Shown here one piece after another: positions 1-9,563 of a DNA stretch of 64,000 nt. The number at the start of each line of letters is the position of its first letter. Within the stretch, counting starts at the first letter, position 1. Position numbers and translations under genes: made by a program. The stretch lies in contig NC_057811.1 in assembly GCF_018294505.1 (NCBI RefSeq), forward strand, positions 404,328,790-404,392,789. The letters run 5' to 3'. Below the pieces are notes generated by a model. It did not search any database and was not told the DNA's origin. It saw only the letters and a program-made list of their open reading frames with translations. The stretch comes from Triticum aestivum (lineage: Eukaryota; Streptophyta; Magnoliopsida; Poales; Poaceae).

Positions 1-177
1 GCTGTCATTTGCATGCATTACTATTAATTTATATTGAGTATGACTGTGGCTGGATCTCTTTTACCATGAATTACAATGTCTAGTCAGTCCTTGATCTTCA
101 GAGGTGCTCTTCATTTATGTTTTGCGGTCTCAGAAAGGGCTAGCGAGATACCATCTTGTTATATCATATTATGATTG
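1..177 (+). repeat. 3' internal end of an upstream gypsy unit (left part)
   Basis: This stretch is collinear with 22319-22495, the 3' untranslated internal region of the gypsy element further right, with only scattered substitutions. It is the left half of the same region in a neighbouring gypsy unit and is cut at 177 by the CACTA element. It resumes at 5785. No coding potential was seen. The element it belongs to extends beyond the left edge of the window. Confidence 0.9.
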
Positions 178-612
178 CACTACTGGAATCAGCTACTTTG
201 CCGTCTGCCACGGCAGACGGTAAAGGCAAGGATGGTGGACGGCAAAGGCCTTTGCCGTTTGCCGCGGACGGCAAAAGGCTCCGGCAAAGTAGGCATCGGC
301 AAAGAGCTTCTTTGCCATCTGCTTTTTGAAGCGGACGACAAAGGGGCCTTTGCCATCAGCGGCGGACGGCAAAGAAAGCCGACGGCAATAAATTCGTTGG
401 TAGTCCGTTAGGCGTCTAACGGCAGCCTTTGCCGTCCGCCACTGACGGCAAAGAGCATCAAGCCTTTGCCGTCTGCCACTGTAGGCAAACTGACCAAATG
501 GGTCAGCTGCCAGAAAGCACAGGTGGTTGCCACGTGGTTTCTTTGCCGTCCGCCGCGGACGGCAAAGAGCCCGTTGCCGTCGGTGGCAGACGGCAAAGAG
601 CCTGCATTGCCT
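178..612. repeat. Left subterminal repeat array of the CACTA element
   Basis: At least a dozen copies of TTTGCCGTCYGCC or its complement GGCRGACGGCAAA lie in both orientations, several as back-to-back palindromes such as the one near 541-565. In En/Spm-type elements such subterminal motifs bind the TnpA-type protein and define the ends. That role is inferred here. From 613 to 930 only short CATACATGCATAGTT-like direct repeats and no gene were seen. Confidence 0.85.
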
Positions 613-930
613 CTTTTTCCTGTTTTTTCTTATACCCAACCATTCTCACAGCAAATAGATGATACATATATATTTTTCACATGGCAAGTTCACAGCAAAC
701 ATATGAGATATCCAACACATATAATTTCATCATACATGCATAGTTCCATCAACCATACATAGCAAGTTCCACATACATGCATCCAACCATACATATTACA
801 ATAGTGTCTTCCTACCATACATGCATAGTTCATCGATACAAAAGAAACATAGTTCATCCAAACAAGCACTCCATCTATGCAAGCTTCCGTGAAGCGAATG
901 AATTCTGCAAAATGGGAAATAAGAAAGTTA

Positions 931-980
931 GAAGAAGATTAGAAGAAGAAGAAGAAGAATATGAAGAAGAAGAAGAATAT
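931..980 (+). repeat. (GAA)n microsatellite
   Basis: The strand is an interrupted run of GAA triplets, with short ATT and ATAT breaks. It directly precedes the 30-bp tandem array. Confidence 0.85.
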
Positions 981-990
981 ATGACATTTA

Positions 991-1334
991 TGAGCTAATT
1001 TAGGTGAAATTGATCGTTTGTGAGCTAACCTAGGTGAAATGGATCGTTTATGAGCTAATCTACGTAAAATGGGTCATTTTAGAGCTAACTTGGGTAAAAT
1101 GCATCATTTTGGAGCTAACCTAGGTAAGATGGGTCATTTTGGAGCTAACCTAGGTAAAATGGGTCATTTTAGAGCTAACATAGGTAAAATGGATCATTTT
1201 GGAGCTAGTCTAGGTAAAATGGGTCATTTTAGAGCTAACTTGGGTAAAATTGATCATTTATGAGCTAACTAAGGTAAAATGGGTCATTTTAGAGCTAACT
1301 TGGGTAAAATGGATTGTTTATGAGCTAACTAAGC
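991..1334 (+). repeat. 30-bp tandem repeat array inside the CACTA element
   Basis: Eleven full units and one partial unit start at 991, 1021, 1051 and so on to 1321. Each has the form NGAGCTAACYTAGGTAAAAT followed by GGGTCATTTT or a variant. The unit is 30 bp, so one plus-strand frame reads as a 10-residue repeat (core GHFRANLGKM) without stops from 1069 to 1260. This follows from the period and is not evidence of a gene. The array lies downstream of the accessory gene on the minus strand. From 1335 to 1606 no feature was seen beyond possible 3' exon or untranslated sequence of that gene. Confidence 0.9.
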
Positions 1335-1606
1335 TAATTATGCTAAGTCTAGGTCATTGTGGTAAGCATATTGGAGGAAATAAGGCTAAGTCTAGGTCTT
1401 TATGCATTTGTTAAGCAAAACACTAGAGAAACTTACCATGATCATGGAGGTGTAGGAGCGGGCTGGCTCGTGCCGGTAGCTAGAGAAGGATCGTGCGATA
1501 CTTGTCTGGAGTTACACTGCACCAAAGATCATTTCCAATGTCTCGTTAGCATGATGACACTCAAATGTTAAGACTAGCAAGTAATGTCCATTCAAATTAA
1601 ACTCAC

Positions 1607-3879
1607 CGTGGTCCCAGGAGCAATCACGGGCATCGGCGGAGTGTTCTGACCGGTCTTCTCGCACACAGACTGCACATTTTGTTTTGACGACTCAGTCATA
1701 CTAGTTAGTAATGAGACAAACACTACATGAATGTTTTGGCTAATCTGCAGAAGAAACTTACCACAAGGAGCTCGTACATGGCCCTTGCCTGCATGTCATT
1801 CCGTGCCCTCTCCTCCTCCAACATCTTTGTCGTCCTCTCCTCCAACTCCCGCTGCCTGTCCGCCGCCTCCGCCAGAAGATTCTCCGTTCTATCTCTCTCA
1901 CTCTGTATAGCAGCCTGCACACCACTCCTCGTTACCATTTGCAATCATTGATGGAAGCACACACAATGTAATGGAGAAAGATAGTTGAGTACGTATAACT
2001 AACCTTGATGGTGAGTTGGACTGGCCGTTCACGAGGCCTTATCTCAGGAGCGGAGCTCGACTGGCGCGCCTTGATCTCCGGGAGAGTGCTAGGACAACGG
2101 ATAAGTCCATCTCCAATGGCTATGGAGCCATGGGACCTCCCGCCACCAGATATCATCACCAGCTCTGGATCAATGGGACCCTGGCTCGGGTTAAAGTCCT
2201 CCCCTTTCCTTGCCTTCCCCTCATCTCTATATTTCACGAGCTTGTCGTGGGAGGAGATGTTGGTGAAGTTGTTTGCATCATCGAGGTCAGACGGAGAGAA
2301 TGCCTTGACTTTCTTGAAAGAGGCAGTGTGGGCCATGACATACAGGTCGTACACCTCTGGCACCTTATCCGCCTTATTGTAGCGTGCCTGAAAGAGAGAA
2401 ACAAATTAAATTAGTAATTAAAGGGCTCAAGCTAGCATGATGAATGAATTGCATGAATCATGAAGCAAACCACATACCCAGTTCCGCCCGAACTGATATA
2501 AGTTGGAGCTGCCTTGATGGTGTGGCACACCTTCCATTTGGGCATGCTTGTCCTTGGCCGCGTTGTGGACGGCTAGCCATTCTTTTGAGCACCACTCATT
2601 GACTAACACCTCCCAACAATCCATCCGATCCACACACCATCTCGGAGGCGCCTAAGTTAGCAAATAGAAACTTGAGCGCTACGGCTATGAATTACTAAAT
2701 GAAGGAAGTAAGTACAAGGCCTTAAGAATTACCTTCATGTACTGCTCCTTACTCAGGAACTTATCGCGGCACGCCGGCTTGGGCTTCTTGATACCACGCA
2801 AGGCGTAGTAGTCTCGAACAGCCTGCACCCGAGCCTCGTGCCGTAAGTTCTGTAGTAGGAGCTTGCAGACGTTCTCGATAACATTTGCCGCCTCCTCCTC
2901 GTATCCCTCCTCACACCTGTAGAATGTCTGCAATCAAATGAGACAATATTGATTAGTACAATTAATAACTAGCTAGTTGAAGATTTTTAAATGTGTAAAG
3001 GAGAAATTACCCAGAACTTTCTAATCACCACGTCTGCCCTCGTGTCGCACAAGACACCGTCGATAATCTCACCCGGCAGGGCCGGGGCAGCCAAGTAGTG
3101 CTCCCAGCTCAATCCAAGCTCTGGAAGCCGACACTCACCAGGCAACGTGACAAACCCCGGGAAGTTTTGCCGGCAAAGCACTCCAAGGACGGAGTTGGGC
3201 CGGTGGACACTATGATGGTGGTCCCAACCCCTACAGCATGACAAGGCCAGCACATTAGATATTTGAAGAAACGTGAATGCAGAAGGTACAAAAAGATTAA
3301 ATGCACTTACCTCTCCCCATCAGGGAAAATCAACCACCTCTGCTAGCGGGTCGCCAGCACAGACGGGAGCCGTGTACAACCACGCTGGTAGACGGTGCCC
3401 CCTTCCTCCTCAATATCAGTCGGCTCCCCGCCATCATCAGCATGGCCACTCGGCCCCTCAGGCTCATCCGGCCAGGTACCCCATCCAGACGTGTGCTCCT
3501 CCGGGGTCTCGTGGGCCGAAGGCCCGTCGACCCGAGGCTCATGGGCCGAAGGCTCGTGGACCGGAGTCCGTGTAGCCTCCTCCTCGGACGAGTCCACCCT
3601 AGCAGTCACGTGCTCGGGTGAAACAGCTGGGGGTGGTGGCGAGGAAAGCGCCCTAGCAGTCACCCTGCCTCCTCTCCCGCGACCACGTGCTCCAACTCCT
3701 CTCTTCTTCCCTCCCTTACCTCGTCCCCTGCTGGGCACCGCTGTCGACGAAGAAGGGCCCGGCGGTGTCGCCATACTGTCCAGCAACGCTTGGCGGAGAG
3801 GTGCGTGTGGAATGGAAGACCTCCCACCACGCGCCGATGAAGAAGGGGCCTCGGAGCGCTCCCGACTAGCGCCCACCAT
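1607..3879 (-). pseudogene. CACTA accessory transposon protein, Transposase_24-like, multi-exon, one premature stop
   Basis: At least five consecutive minus-strand exons can be joined with GT-AG borders and matching phase: 3879-3311, 3230-3011, 2927-2733, 2651-2478 and 2384-2004. About 1916-1762 and roughly 1668-1607 follow, with less certain borders. The first exon encodes a low-complexity Ser/Pro/Arg/Gly-rich N-terminus. The second and third carry the conserved core (PNSVLGVLCRQNFPGFV, then SWEHYLAAP), which I associate with the plant Ptta/En/Spm transposase family (PF03004-like). The exon at 1916-1762 is a charged coiled-coil-like segment rich in Glu and Arg. Exon 1 is broken by TAG at 3345-3343 just before its donor, so the copy is probably inactive. 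The family assignment is from pattern memory. The exon structure is seen directly. Confidence 0.7.
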
Positions 3880-4102
3880 CTTTCAACACCTGCCATGACA
3901 AAGAGTAAACGAAAATAGTACAACATAAAAAAATACCGACATGAATAATAATATATGATGTTTTTCATAACAAAATCAAAAAATATATATGATGTTTAAA
4001 TCTACCCGATCAACACAGTTATATATGATGTTTCTCATAACAAATTCGAAAAATATATGATGTCAGGGTGTCGGGGGTCGGGGTGTCGTGCCGGGGTGTC
4101 GG

Positions 4103-5071
4103 NNNNNNNNNNNNNNNNNNNNNNNNNNNNNNNNNNNNNNNNNNNNNNNNNNNNNNNNNNNNNNNNNNNNNNNNNNNNNNNNNNNNNNNNNNNNNNNNNN
4201 NNNNNNNNNNNNNNNNNNNNNNNNNNNNNNNNNNNNNNNNNNNNNNNNNNNNNNNNNNNNNNNNNNNNNNNNNNNNNNNNNNNNNNNNNNNNNNNNNNNN
4301 NNNNNNNNNNNNNNNNNNNNNNNNNNNNNNNNNNNNNNNNNNNNNNNNNNNNNNNNNNNNNNNNNNNNNNNNNNNNNNNNNNNNNNNNNNNNNNNNNNNN
4401 NNNNNNNNNNNNNNNNNNNNNNNNNNNNNNNNNNNNNNNNNNNNNNNNNNNNNNNNNNNNNNNNNNNNNNNNNNNNNNNNNNNNNNNNNNNNNNNNNNNN
4501 NNNNNNNNNNNNNNNNNNNNNNNNNNNNNNNNNNNNNNNNNNNNNNNNNNNNNNNNNNNNNNNNNNNNNNNNNNNNNNNNNNNNNNNNNNNNNNNNNNNN
4601 NNNNNNNNNNNNNNNNNNNNNNNNNNNNNNNNNNNNNNNNNNNNNNNNNNNNNNNNNNNNNNNNNNNNNNNNNNNNNNNNNNNNNNNNNNNNNNNNNNNN
4701 NNNNNNNNNNNNNNNNNNNNNNNNNNNNNNNNNNNNNNNNNNNNNNNNNNNNNNNNNNNNNNNNNNNNNNNNNNNNNNNNNNNNNNNNNNNNNNNNNNNN
4801 NNNNNNNNNNNNNNNNNNNNNNNNNNNNNNNNNNNNNNNNNNNNNNNNNNNNNNNNNNNNNNNNNNNNNNNNNNNNNNNNNNNNNNNNNNNNNNNNNNNN
4901 NNNNNNNNNNNNNNNNNNNNNNNNNNNNNNNNNNNNNNNNNNNNNNNNNNNNNNNNNNNNNNNNNNNNNNNNNNNNNNNNNNNNNNNNNNNNNNNNNNNN
5001 NNNNNNNNNNNNNNNNNNNNNNNNNNNNNNNNNNNNNNNNNNNNNNNNNNNNNNNNNNNNNNNNNNNNNNN
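4103..5071. other. Assembly gap (969 N) inside the CACTA element
   Basis: The gap is flanked on the left by a GTGTCGGGG-type tandem repeat and on the right by GA-rich sequence. Content is unknown. From 3880 to 4102 the sequence is AT-rich with a short ATATATGATGTTT repeat and no gene. Confidence 0.95.
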
Positions 5072-5132
5072 GTGGTCGTCGGGGAGGAGAGAGGGAGAGA
5101 AACAAAGAGAAGGGGCAGGGTAGGGCTCGGCC

Positions 5133-5374
5133 GTTAGTTAGGTCCCATCTTTGCCGTCCGCCCACCCTTTGCCGTCCGCTTTGTTTCCTCTTTGTCGTCT
5201 GCTAGCAGACGGCAAAGAGGGGGGTCGCTAAGTTTTTTCCAATTAGCTCGTTTAGTGGGGCCAGGTCTCTCTTTGCCGTCCGTTTTCTGTAAGCGGATGG
5301 AAAAGACTTTCTTTGCCGTCCGCCAGCGGACGGCAAAGAACAGGCAGACGCCAAATAAGCTAATTCCAGTAGTG
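5133..5374. repeat. Right subterminal repeats of the CACTA element (first assembled copy)
   Basis: TTTGCCGTCCGCC motifs in both orientations lead to the right terminal inverted repeat ending at 5374. Compared with the second copy at 5471-5781, this copy lacks 69 bp corresponding to 5619-5687. Confidence 0.85.
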
Positions 5375-5460
5375 TTGTTTTGAGAAAGTGTTGTCATCCC
5401 AGATTTATTATTATTGCTCGCTAGTTGATTATGCCATTGATATGAGTAAACATGAGACCT

Positions 5461-5867
5461 NNNNNNNNNNGTTAGTTAGGTCCCATCTTTGCCGTCCGCC
5501 CACCCTTTGCCGTCCGCTTTGTTTCCTCTTTGTCGTCTGCTAGCAGACGGCAAAGAGGGGGGTCGCTAAGTTTTTTCCAATTAGCTCGTTTAGTGGGGCC
5601 AGGTCTCTCTTTGCCGTCAGCCAGCGGACGGCAAAGAACAGGCTGATGGCAAAGACCTTCTTTGCCATCAGCCTGTTCTTTGCCGTCCGTTTTCTGTAAG
5701 CGGATGGAAAAGACTTTCTTTGCCGTCCGCCAGCGGACGGCAAAGAACAGGCAGACGCCAAATAAGCTAATTCCAGTAGTGTTGTTTTGAGAAAGTGTTG
5801 TCATCCCAGATTTATTATTATTGCTCGCTAGTTGATTATGCCATTGATATGAGTAAACATGAGACCT
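5461..5867. other. 10-N gap followed by a second assembly of the CACTA right end and gypsy flank
   Basis: Positions 5461-5470 are ten N. Positions 5471-5867 repeat 5133-5460 (397 versus 328 bp), including the CACTA terminus (now ending at 5781), the TTG duplication (5782-5784) and 83 bp of gypsy flank. The only large difference found is one 69-bp block present only in the second copy. Duplicated sequence on both sides of a nominal short gap is the mark of overlapping contig ends, not of biology. Confidence 0.88.
5625..5689. repeat. Perfect 31-bp inverted repeat with 3-base loop
   Basis: 5625-5655 (starting CGGACGGCAAAG) and 5659-5689 (ending CTTTGCCGTCCG) are exact reverse complements separated by CCT. 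The structure lies among the CACTA subterminal motifs. It is most of the 69-bp block absent from the first assembled copy. Confidence 0.95.
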
Positions 5868-6038
5868 AAGTGTTATTGTTAATATGGTTGGTTCATAATC
5901 TTTGCTGAAAACTTGAATACTGGCTTTACATATTTACAACAACAAGAGCAAACAGAGTTTGTAAAAGTTTTTCTTTATCACTTTCAGTTTATCAACTGAA
6001 TTGCTTGAGGACAAGCAAGGGTTTAAGCTTGGGGGAGT
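5785..6038 (+). repeat. 3' internal end of the upstream gypsy unit (right part) with polypurine tract
   Basis: These 254 bp align with 22496-22749 over exactly the same length. They end in AAGCTTGGGGGAGT (6025-6038), the polypurine tract used to prime plus-strand DNA immediately before an LTR. No coding sequence was seen. It belongs to a gypsy unit to the left of the LTR at 6039. Confidence 0.9.
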
Positions 6039-7417
6039 TGATATGTCTCCATCGTATCTACTTTTCCAAACACTTTTGCCCTTGTTTTGGACTCTAACTT
6101 GCATGATTTGAATGGAACTAAATCGGACTAACGCTATTTTCAGCAGAATTGCCATGGTGTTATTTTTGTGCAGAAATAAAAGTTCTCGGAATGACCTGAA
6201 ACTTCATGGAGCATATTTTTGGAATTTATAAAAAATACTGGCGAAAGAATCAAGACCAGGGGCCCACACCCTGTCCACGAGGGTGGGGGCGCGCCCCCGC
6301 GTGGGCCTCCTGAGGCTCCACCAACCTCAACTCCAACTCTATATATTCACGTTCGGGGAGAAAAAAATCAGAGAGAAGGATTCATCGCGTTTTACGATAC
6401 GGAGCCGCCGCCAAGCCCTAATCTCTCTCGGGAGGGCTGATCTGGAGTCCGTTCGGGGCTCCGGAGAGGGGAATTCGTCGCCGTCATCATCATCAACCAT
6501 CCTCCATCACCAATTTCATTATGCTCACCGCCGTGCGTGAGTAATTCCATCGTAGGCTTGCTGGACGGTGATGGGTTGGATGAGATTTATCATGTAATCG
6601 AGTTAGTTTTGTTAGGGTTTGATCCCTAGTATCCATTATGTTCTGAGATTGATGTTGCTATGACTTTGCCATGCTTAATGCTTGTCACTAGGGCCCGAGT
6701 GCCATGATTTCAGATCTGAACCTATTATGTTTTCATGAATATATGTGAGTTCTTGATCCTATCTTGCAAGTCAATAGTCACCTACTATGTGTTATGATCC
6801 GGCAACCCCGAAGTGACAATAATCGGGACCACTCCCGGTGATGACCGTAGTTTGAGGAGTTCATGTATTCACTAAGTGTTAATGCTTTGGTCCGGTACTC
6901 TATTAAAAGGAGGCCTTAATATCCCTTAGTTTCCAATAGGACCCCGCTGCCACGAGAGGGTAGGACAAAAGATGTCATGCAAGTTCTTTTCCATAAGCAC
7001 ATATGACTATATTCGGAATACATGCCTACATTACATTGATGAACTGGAGCTAGTTCTGTGTCACCCTATGTTATAACTGTTGCATGAGGAATCGCATTCG
7101 ACATAATTATCCCTCACTGATCCAATGCCTACGAGCTTTTCACGTATTGATCTTTGCTTAGTTACTTTACCGTTGCCACTTTTACAATTACTACAAAGTT
7201 GCTACTGTTACTTTTGCCACCGTTACCGTTACTTCCATACTACTTTGCTACTAAATACTTTGCTGCAGATATTAAGTTTTCCAGGTGTGGTTGAATTGAC
7301 AACTCAACTGCTAATACTTGAGAATATTCTTTGCTCCCCTTGTGTCGAATGAATAAATTTGGGTTGAATACTCTACCCTCAAAAACTGTTGTGATCCCCT
7401 ATACTTGTGGGTTATCA
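6039..7417 (+). repeat. Gypsy LTR, shared between two units
   Basis: The LTR starts TGATATGTCTCC and ends GGGTTATCA (1379 bp). It pairs with 22750-24157. A TATATATT box lies at about 6340-6347. It is preceded by a polypurine tract (as a 3' LTR is) and followed by a primer-binding site (as a 5' LTR is). Small ORFs inside it are not genes. Confidence 0.92.
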
Positions 7418-7428
7418 AGACTATTTTC

Positions 7429-7446
7429 TGGCGCCATTGCCGGGGA
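7429..7446 (+). other. Gypsy primer-binding site (tRNA-Asp type)
   Basis: TGGCGCCATTGCCGGGG, 11 bp after the LTR, matches the complement of the 3' end of plant tRNA-Asp (TGGCGCCGTTGCCGGGG) with one mismatch. Priming by this tRNA is inferred from the match. Confidence 0.85.
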
Positions 7447-7495
7447 GCATAGCTCTATTCTTTGAGTCACTTGGGATTTATATCTGCTAGTCACT

Positions 7496-9563
7496 ATGAG
7501 GAACTTGAAAGATGAGAAAACCAAGATTTATCCCTCAACTACGAGGGGAGGTAAGGAATTGCCATCTAGCTCTGCACTTGATTCTCCTTCTGTTTTGATT
7601 AAACTTGCGACACCTAAACCTGCTTCTGCTATTAATTCTGATATGTCGCATGCTATTGATGATGCCACTTCTGCTATGCATGATGCTTATGATGAAACTA
7701 CTTCTATGCTTGATAATACTGTGCCACTAGGTGAATTTCTTGATGAACAACTTGCTAAGGCTAGAGAGAATGAAATTATTGAAACTGATAATATTGATGA
7801 AAGTGATGATGAAGATTCTCCCCCTAGATATGACTTGCCTGTTGTGCCTGAGGGTTATGTTATGGATGAAGAAACTGCTAGAGACTTTCTTACCTGCAAT
7901 GATAGATATGATCTTAAGAAACTGTTAGCTAAGCTGAAAGAAAAGTCTTTGAATGCTAGAATGAAATATGACCCTATTTTTGCTACTTCACCTATTTGTA
8001 TTACTGATAAGGATTATGATTTCTCTGTCGATCCTGAGATAATTACTTTGGTTGAATCTGATCCTTTTCATGGCTATGAATCTGAAACTGTTGTGGCACA
8101 TCTTACTAAATTGAATGATATAGCCACCCTATTCACTCATGAGGAAAAAATTCGTTACTACTATATCCTTAAGCTATTTCCGTTCTCATTGAAGGGTGAT
8201 GCTAAAACATGGTTTAATTCTCTTGATCCTGGTTGTGTGCGTAGTCCCCAGGATATGATTTATTACTTCTCTGCTAAATATTTCCCCGCCCATAAGAAAC
8301 AAGCTGCTTTAAGGGAAATATATAATTTTGTGCAAATTGAAGAAGAGAGTCTCCCACAAGCTTGGGGGAGGCTTCTCCGATGACTTAATGCTTTGCCTGA
8401 TCATCCTCTCAAGAAAAGGGAAATACTTGATATCTTTTATAATGGACTAACCGATGCTTCCAGAGACCACCTGGATAGTTGTGCTGGTTGTGTTTCAGGA
8501 AAAGAACAGTTGATCAAGCTGAATTGCTATTGAATAATATGTTGAGTAATGAAAATAATTGGACACTTCCTAAACCAACTCCTAAGCCAACTCTGAAGAA
8601 AATGTGTTTTCTATTTCTCAGTCCTAAAGATATGCAAGAGGCAAAGAAATCTATGAAAGAAAAAGGCATTAAAGCTGAAGATGTTAAGAATTTACCACCT
8701 ATTGAAGAAATACATGGTCATGATAACCCGACACAGGTAGTAAAGGTAAATTCTCTCTATAGATTTGATGAAGGTGATATTCCTCATTATAAGTCTGCTA
8801 GCCAATGCTTAGATGAGTTTGATAATTTTATTATTATACAAGAAAACTTCAATGCTTATGTTGGTAGACAATTGAAACGTAAAGCTTATATGATTGAACA
8901 CTTGAGTGATTATATGTCTAGAGTTAAAGGTGAACTTAAACTTATTAGTAAACATGCATCTATGGTTACCACTCAAGTAGAACATGTGCTTAAAGCTCAA
9001 AATGATTTGCTCAATGAATTGAATAATAAGAAAAATGATAATGCTGTTAGAGTTATGACTAGAGGGGGCAAAATGACTCAGGAACCTTTGTATCCTGAGG
9101 GGCACCCCAAGAGAATTGAGCAAGATTCTCAGAGAACTAATGTTGATGCACCAAGTCCTTCTAAAAAGAAGAAAAAGAAAAATGATAGGACTTTGCATGC
9201 TTCTAGTGAACCTGTTGTAGACACACCTGAGAATCCCAATGATATTTCTATTTCTGATGCTGAAACACAATCTGGTGATGAACATGAACCTAGTGATAAT
9301 GTTAAAAATGATGTTCATGTTGATGCTCAACCTAGCAATGACAATGATGTATAGATTGAACCTGTTGTTGATCTTGATAACCCACAATCAAAGAATCAAC
9401 ATTATGATAAGAGAGACTTTGTTGCTAGGAAGCACGATAAAGAAAGAGAACCATGGGTTCAGAAACCCATGCCTTTTCCTCCTAAACCATCCTAGAAAAA
9501 GGATGATGAGGATTTTGAGCACTTTGCTGAAATGATTAGACCTATCTTTTTGCGTATGCGTTT
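7496..9563 (+). pseudogene. Gypsy gag, broken, continuing across the copia 1 insertion
   Basis: The frame starts with ATG at 7496 and encodes an acidic N-terminus followed by a retrotransposon gag domain of the PF03732 type (FSAKYFPAHKKQAALREIY at about residues 258-276). It is interrupted by TGA at 8381-8383, a one-base deletion near 8495, TAG at 9352-9354 and TAG at 9493-9495. A Lys-rich stretch (KKKKKK, near 9170) precedes the linker to the protease. The frame is cut at 9563 by copia 1 and resumes exactly in phase at 18363. The product would have been the particle-forming protein. This copy cannot make it. Confidence 0.85.

Larger units (their letters stand above)
178..5374 (-). mobile_element. 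CACTA (En/Spm-type) DNA transposon, Caspar-like, without its main transposase
   Basis: The element starts CACTACTGGAAT at 178 and ends with the inverted ATTCCAGTAGTG at 5374. It is flanked by the 3-bp duplication TTG (175-177 and 5375-5377). The empty site is preserved at 22493-22495, which proves the boundaries. Both ends carry many copies of TTTGCCGTCYGCC and its complement, as known for Triticeae Caspar-type CACTA elements. The only coding region seen is an accessory gene on the minus strand (1607-3879). No TnpD-like transposase is visible, and the 969-base N run (4103-5071) looks too small to hold one. It is probably a non-autonomous derivative. Its right end is assembled twice (see 5461-5867). 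Confidence 0.93.

Noticed and set aside
1069..1263. 64-residue ORF with decapeptide repeats as a gene
   Set aside because: The open frame is a consequence of a 30-bp period without stops. It has no upstream exon or conserved domain.
991..1334. Regularly spaced 30-bp repeats as a possible CRISPR array
   Set aside because: The units are directly adjacent with no unique spacers, lie inside a plant transposon, and have no cas genes nearby.
3395..3898. 167-residue plus-strand ORF
   Set aside because: It is antisense to exon 1 of the CACTA accessory gene. The minus-strand exon structure is the better explanation.
4035..5205. Long ORFs of 350-380 codons across 4035-5205
   Set aside because: They consist almost wholly of N and have no real coding sequence.
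8809..9387. 192-residue minus-strand ORF opposite gag
   Set aside because: It is antisense to the gypsy gag frame, AT-rich and low-complexity, with no domain. It is a shadow.
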